DNA of 34,072 bases from Loigolactobacillus bifermentans DSM 20003 (GTDB taxonomy: Bacteria > Bacillota > Bacilli > Lactobacillales > Lactobacillaceae), in assembly GCF_001434575.1 (NCBI RefSeq), contig NZ_AZDA01000025.1:1-34072 (forward strand), read 5' to 3'. Both the position numbers and the translations under genes were made by a program. The first letter of the stretch is position 1. Each line of letters begins with the position of its first letter. Below the pieces are notes generated by a model. It saw only the letters and a list, made by a program, of their open reading frames with translations, did no database searches and was not told where the DNA came from. This document shows positions 29,865-34,072 of this stretch, piece by piece.

Positions 29865-30731
29865 ATGCAATCACAAAAAAGTTTTGCCGCCCATGACACA
29901 GGGACGCTTTATTTGGTGCCGACCCCAATTGGGAACCTTGAAGATATGACCATGCGTAGCGTTCATATTTTACAGCAAGTCACTTTAATTGCGGCAGAAG
30001 ACACGCGTAATACTCAGAAATTGTTGAACCACTTTGACATTCAAACCAAGCAAATTAGTTTTCATGAACACAACACCCAGGAACGAATTCCCCAGTTGTT
30101 AGCATATTTACAAAAAGGGGACGATCTGGCCCAGTTAAGTGATGCGGGAATGCCATCCATTAGTGATCCCGGTCAAGAACTCGTGGCAGCGGCAATCAAA
30201 GCCGATATTCCGGTAGTGCCGTTGCCAGGGGCCAGTGCAGGGGTAACTGCTTTGATTGCGTCAGGGTTAGTGCCCCAACCATTTTATTTTTACGGCTTTT
30301 TAAATCGGAAAAAGTCCCAGCAAGTTGAGGAATTAACCGCGCTAAATCAGCATCAAGAAACCATGATTTTTTATGAGGCGCCGCATCGTTTGGTGAAAAC
30401 CCTGCAGGCCATGGCTGACGTGTTTGGTGCCGACCGACAAGTGGTATTGGCCCGGGAGTTAACGAAAAAGTTTGAAGAGTTTTTACGCGGCAGTCTGGCC
30501 GAAGTGCTGACTTATTTTAAAGAACAAGCACCGCGTGGGGAATTTGTCGTGTTAGTTGCTGGTAATGCGCATCCAGTGGTTGCAGCTGATCCTTATGCAG
30601 CATTAAACAATCATGATTATGTCGCTGCGCTGGTTGAAACAGGGCAGCCAGCTAAGGCCGCCATTAAGCAAGTGGCCAAGCAACGCGGTGTCCCAAAGCA
30701 ACAGGTTTATCAAGACTATCACGGCTTTTAG
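29865..30731 (+). CDS. rsmI: 16S rRNA (cytidine 2'-O) methyltransferase
   Basis: Methylates C1402 of 16S rRNA. The 288-residue protein has the tetrapyrrole-methylase-like fold: YLVPTPIGNLEDMT at about 16-29, AAEDTRNTQKLL, LSDAGMPSISDPG and VPLPGASAG, all typical. ATG 29865 follows GAGAGGAT. The next gene begins 15 bases downstream. Confidence 0.96.
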   Translation: MQSQKSFAAHDTGTLYLVPTPIGNLEDMTMRSVHILQQVTLIAAEDTRNTQKLLNHFDIQTKQISFHEHNTQERIPQLLAYLQKGDDLAQLSDAGMPSISDPGQELVAAAIKADIPVVPLPGASAGVTALIASGLVPQPFYFYGFLNRKKSQQVEELTALNQHQETMIFYEAPHRLVKTLQAMADVFGADRQVVLARELTKKFEEFLRGSLAEVLTYFKEQAPRGEFVVLVAGNAHPVVAADPYAALNNHDYVAALVETGQPAKAAIKQVAKQRGVPKQQVYQDYHGF

Positions 30732-30746
30732 AAAGGATGACAAAAC

Positions 30747-31499
30747 ATGGCACAACGTTACTGCACCCAACATCAAGTTCATTATTATGAAGGAAATACC
30801 AAAGGCCAAATGACGTTGGCCATGCTGATCAATGTGGCGCTGCTGGTGGCTGGCCAGCAAAATGATCAACTTGGCGTTGGGGCCACTGAAGTCCAGCGTC
30901 ATGGGGTAGGCTGGGTGGTCACTCAGTACGAAATGGCGATTCAACGTATGCCAAAAGTGGGTGAAACGGTCACTTTTGGCACAGTTGCCACGGCGTACAA
31001 TAAATTCTTCTGTTACCGTGATTTATGGGTGGAAACTTTAGACGGTCAGCGTCTGGTGACCATTCACAGTATGTGGGTGATGATGGATTATCAAACCCGT
31101 AAAATGCGTGCGATTATTCCAGAAATTATTGCGCCTTATGAAGCCGAACAAATAAAAGGCGTGCTTAGCCGACCGCGAATTGCCCACGTTGCACCAGACA
31201 AGGCCAGTGCGGCCCAACCTTATCGGGTACGCTATTTTGACATTGATCGTAATCAGCATGTGAATAACAGCCATTATTTTGATTGGATGCTGGATCATCT
31301 GGGTTACGACTTCCTGAGCCAGCATGATATTGTGCACGTGGTGATTCGTTATGAACGTGAAGTCCAATATGGCAACGTCCCAACCAGTCAATATCAGAAA
31401 GTGGCCACTGACGATGCGTTGATCACCCGGCATGTCATCATGAACCAAGACCAGCGCTGTGCAGAAGCTGAGATTCATTGGCAACCCCATGAAGGCTAA
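30747..31499 (+). CDS. Acyl-ACP thioesterase (FatA/TesB-like double hotdog)
   Basis: Releases fatty acids from acyl carrier protein in lactobacilli. The 250-residue protein is a double-hotdog type. The C-terminal repeat carries RYFDIDRNQHVNNSHYFDW (about 162-180), with the Asp, Asn and His expected for catalysis. ATG 30747 follows AGAAAGGATG. Directly after rsmI with a 15-base gap, probably co-transcribed. Confidence 0.92.
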   Translation: MAQRYCTQHQVHYYEGNTKGQMTLAMLINVALLVAGQQNDQLGVGATEVQRHGVGWVVTQYEMAIQRMPKVGETVTFGTVATAYNKFFCYRDLWVETLDGQRLVTIHSMWVMMDYQTRKMRAIIPEIIAPYEAEQIKGVLSRPRIAHVAPDKASAAQPYRVRYFDIDRNQHVNNSHYFDWMLDHLGYDFLSQHDIVHVVIRYEREVQYGNVPTSQYQKVATDDALITRHVIMNQDQRCAEAEIHWQPHEG

Positions 31500-31504
31500 A
31501 AAAT

Positions 31505-31545
31505 AGGCATGTTAACCGTCATTTGACCGTTAACATGCCTGTTTT
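31505..31545. terminator. Bidirectional terminator, thioesterase and nuclease genes
   Basis: AGGCATGTTAAC (31505-31516) pairs with GTTAACATGCCT (31529-31540). T-runs occur on both strands. It lies between convergent genes. Confidence 0.9.
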
Positions 31546-31551
31546 ATTATA

Positions 31552-32568
31552 TTAACGCAGTGCTTTGCGATATCCAGCCGCCTGAGCCTGTTGTTCCGTT
31601 TGGAAGTAAACGGCATTTGCTGCATTCATGTGGTAGCCGGCTTGACCAGGTACATGGTAGATCTTACTGTTGATGTTACCGACGATCTGCCCTTGGGTAG
31701 CTGTGTTCACATCATTGGTGTCAGTGCTGCTGGCAGTTTCCGATGAGGTTGTGGTATCAGTTTGCGTCTGGCTTTCGGTCGTTGTATTGTCAGGGGTGCT
31801 GGTGCTGCTACTGGTTGTCGTTGCCGCAGCGCTGGCACTGACTTGACTGGTACCAGTGGCGTAATTGATCGTTACGCCAGCTTCAATATTGAAAATATAA
31901 ACATTAAATTTAATTTGATTGCTGCCAATTGATTTTGCCTGCATATGGACCCCACGGGCGACTAAATCATCGCCTTTAAAAACAGGGACTACCTGATAGC
32001 GCACATACTTGCCAGGATTATTTTTCAAAAAGTCAGCAATATCATCTTCATAATGTAACATTTCAGGTGAATTTAACGACCGCGTCCCTGTAATCAAATT
32101 TTTAGGATTGTTATTTTGACCGGTGAGCTGATAACCAATCAAGTGGGAGCGATTATACAAGTAACCACTTTTAAGCTTTTTATTGTGCCAGCCAGTGGGA
32201 TCCACCGTCAGCGGTTCTCGCTTTGCAGTGGGCATCATTTTTTTGGTGATCAAAGCATTGGCAGCAGTTGGCCGATTAAGCGTGTCGAGATTACTGTAAA
32301 CTTGCCAGCCGCCATTTTTCGTACTCAGGTCTTTTTTGGTAAAGGTTGGCTTGTCGTCATTAACCGTTACCGTTTGCTCATTGGTGTAGCTGCGCTTCAG
32401 TAAAGCAGCATTGCTCGCTTGGCTGGTTTTCGCTAGGTGAGCCTGCGAATGCTTGGTAGCAGCCGCAACGGGGGTAGCGGTTGTCAGTGCGTGATCTTGC
32501 TGCCCGGTAAAGGTCCCCAATGATAAAGCAGCTAGGGCAGTGAGCCCTAATTTAACCCATTTTTTCAT
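31552..32568 (-). CDS. Secreted DNA/RNA non-specific endonuclease
   Basis: A 338-residue probable extracellular nuclease of the EndA/NUC1 beta-beta-alpha-metal type. The signal peptide is residues 1 to about 36 (basic, hydrophobic 7-20, AAA near 35-37). NRSHLIG at 139-145 has the catalytic His142 of the family's DRGH-like motif, and NLITGTRSLN (157-166) has the metal-binding Asn. A Ser/Thr-rich linker covers about 245-290. The C-terminal GNINSKIYHVPGQAGYH (297-313) is a small domain often found on such nucleases, with no LPXTG anchor. The start is ATG 32568 behind TTGGAGGATTT. Expected to degrade external nucleic acids; specificity not shown. Confidence 0.9.
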   Translation of the reverse strand: MKKWVKLGLTALAALSLGTFTGQQDHALTTATPVAAATKHSQAHLAKTSQASNAALLKRSYTNEQTVTVNDDKPTFTKKDLSTKNGGWQVYSNLDTLNRPTAANALITKKMMPTAKREPLTVDPTGWHNKKLKSGYLYNRSHLIGYQLTGQNNNPKNLITGTRSLNSPEMLHYEDDIADFLKNNPGKYVRYQVVPVFKGDDLVARGVHMQAKSIGSNQIKFNVYIFNIEAGVTINYATGTSQVSASAAATTTSSSTSTPDNTTTESQTQTDTTTSSETASSTDTNDVNTATQGQIVGNINSKIYHVPGQAGYHMNAANAVYFQTEQQAQAAGYRKALR

Positions 32569-32617
32569 AAAATCCTCCAAAAGTATAAATTGAAATACGC
32601 GTTAAATACGTAACTTT

Positions 32618-32646
32618 ATTATAGAGGGATGCAATCGTCTTGGCTA
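32618..32646 (-). promoter_or_regulatory. Predicted promoter of the nuclease gene
   Basis: Minus strand TAGCCA (32646-32641), 17 bp, TATAAT (32623-32618), 50 bases before the start. Confidence 0.65.
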
Positions 32647-32861
32647 GGTAGAAATATCGGTGGATGTTTTAAGTGAATTTTACTCAAAATACGGGTGCAG
32701 GGGAAATATGGGTTAAACCGTACAGCCAGTTTTGAAGCTGGTTAAAAGGGAAAAGACTAAGCCTGCGGCAATTGTTACCATTTAGGGAAAGCTGAGCGTG
32801 CTTTGGCTCAAACTAACTTACTATAATAGGAAGAAACACGGTTGAAATTGTTTTACTAAAA

Positions 32862-32895
32862 TAAAAAACGAACTTACCCATACGGATAAATTCGC
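32862..32895 (-). terminator. Terminator of the LTA-synthase-like gene
   Basis: Minus strand CGAATTTATCC pairs with GGGTAAGTTCG, with mismatch/wobble, followed by six T. The other strand also has TTATTTTT after the stem. Confidence 0.6.
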
Positions 32896-32904
32896 TTATT
32901 TTTG

Positions 32905-34072
32905 TTATTTCATAAAGTTTTTGGTATGAACAAGATATTGTTTACCAGCGGTTAAATCATATTGAATCAATTTATAATCGCGGTATAGTTGCTTTTGTTT
33001 TTTAGTCAAATCTTTGTAGTGAATTTGTTTATTCTTTTGATTGACCATTAACCCATCAGCGTCTCCTTGAGAATCTAAGGCCATTGCAGGAAGTTTCTGT
33101 TGCACCTTAGTCAGAAAGGCATAATAAGGTGATACTTTTTGTCCCATATGCGCTAACACTAATGCGCTGAAGGTGTTTGGACTTACAACTTTCGTACTGG
33201 ATTTAACGGTTTGGCTCTGACCATGGGCACGAGCGTAACGATTGCTATAGATAAAGTAATCCGTTTCGTGTAATGGAACGTTGTATTGTGCCATACTGTC
33301 ACCCGAATAAATGCCAGCGAGATGATCACCATACCAGAGGACGGTAATCGGTTTATTCAGCTTATCTAACTGCTTTAAAAATGCGGCAGTGGACTTGTCC
33401 GTTAGGGAGATACCTTCGACGTAGTTTTCAATTGTTTGCTTATTGGATCCAGTTGCACTGCCAGAAACAGTATACTGATCGTGATAGTACTTATTTGTGA
33501 ATGGTAAATGATTTTGCATTGTTACGAGACTAATGAATTGACCCGATTTTTGTTGCTTAACTTGCCATAGAGCGTCTTTATACGCTTCATCATCGCCAAT
33601 TAAATTGCTTTTTTCAATTTTTTTGTTATATTTCAGCTTTTGAGAGCCAGTACTTTCTGTATTTCTAAAAGTCTGGAATCCAAATTTTTTGTAGACTTCG
33701 GTTCGACGATATAAACTGCCAGCAAAGGTATGAATTGCGTTTTTAGTTTTAAATAGATTTGTGATATTAGGCGCACTCTTTTGCCCAGGTACAAGTTGTG
33801 TAAAGGGAGTAGAAAGCGTTGGTGAAAAAAGGTTAATTGCCATTCCCGTATCAACTTGATATTCCATGTTGGCAGTGCCACCGCCATAACCGGAGCTTAA
33901 CATTAATCCTGAAGTAGTTTTAGCTTTTATACTTCGAATATTTGAGATAGGATCAGTATTAATTTTTAAATTAGGAACACGTGCTGGATCTGAAAAACTT
34001 TCGCTTAATACATATATAAGCCTGAATTATGCATATCTTTTCCTAAACCTTAACGAGAATGCTGCTACACCA
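32905..34072 (-). pseudogene. LTA-synthase-family sulfatase, C-terminal part, frame closed at the 5' side
   Basis: The product is the extracellular sulfatase domain of the lipoteichoic acid synthase family, which polymerises glycerol phosphate. The open frame on the minus strand runs from 34026 to 32905 (373 residues). It keeps VLSESFSDP with the metal-binding Glu (codon 34002-34000), GYGGGTANMEY with the nucleophile Thr, and WYGDH with the Asp-His pair. Just upstream, TAA at 34029-34027 closes the frame, and the other two frames also have stops before the window edge. The membrane half of the protein is therefore either beyond a lesion or lost. The first internal ATG (33903) would lack the catalytic Glu, so a functional short form is unlikely. 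A sequence error near a contig end is possible. Confidence 0.65.

Larger units (their letters stand above)
32569..32904. other. Intergenic region between nuclease and LTA-synthase-like genes
   Basis: Besides the nuclease promoter and a terminator, it holds short stems (CCAG/CTGG near 32732-32747, TGAGC/GCTCA near 32792-32809). A plus-strand TATAAT lies at 32822-32827, ahead of the terminator, which could also act on the plus strand. No protein gene can be supported. Confidence 0.4.

Overview
The window looks like a chromosomal segment of a low-to-moderate GC Gram-positive bacterium of the Lactobacillaceae (Lactobacillales). The grounds are the gene order tadA - SRP RNA - dnaX - ybaB - recR - yaaL - tmk - darA - holB - ricT - yabA - rsmI, strong AGGAGG ribosome binding sites, class Ib ribonucleotide reductase, an LPQTG cell-wall protein, MprF, a DUF915 hydrolase and an Mga-type regulator. 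I cannot fix the genus. No tRNA, rRNA, CRISPR array, insertion sequence or intact prophage is visible.

Layout. 1-4.8 kb: a type II NADH dehydrogenase (minus) and a MenA-type prenyltransferase (plus) are divergent, followed by rpmG-secE, nusG and an ApbE-type flavin transferase. Together they suggest a quinone-dependent, flavin-dependent electron transfer capacity wrapped around core transcription and secretion genes. 4.8-8.8 kb: a 460-bp regulatory region with TTAAA direct repeats drives an 862-residue Ala-rich helical cell-wall protein, followed by a membrane-anchored DUF915 hydrolase. 8.8-11.5 kb: rplK-rplA and rplJ-rplL, each pair with its own promoter and RNA leader. An L1-type operator-like fold precedes both rplK and rplA, and an L10 leader with an attenuator precedes rplJ.

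11.7-15.1 kb is the accessory part: an Mga-like regulator divergent from an unrecognised CxxC protein that is preceded by an 8-codon leader ORF, then a 56-residue hypothetical protein and a lone Prim-Pol domain. 15.2-17.9 kb: mprF. 17.9-21.6 kb: nrdHEF on the minus strand behind a pair of NrdR-like boxes, without nrdI. 21.7-31.5 kb: a methyltransferase, a small membrane protein, tadA, SRP RNA, and the conserved replication/repair and nucleotide-signalling cluster ending in rsmI and an acyl-ACP thioesterase. 31.5-34.1 kb: a secreted nuclease and the C-terminal part of an LTA-synthase-type sulfatase, whose reading frame is closed by a stop codon just inside the window edge.

I see no complete undescribed defence or mobile system. 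The best candidates for new biology are the Mga-like/CxxC divergent pair with its inverted repeat and leader ORF, the stand-alone Prim-Pol with its small neighbour, and the helical surface stalk with its response-regulator-like promoter. All hairpins, promoters and boxes were found by eye.
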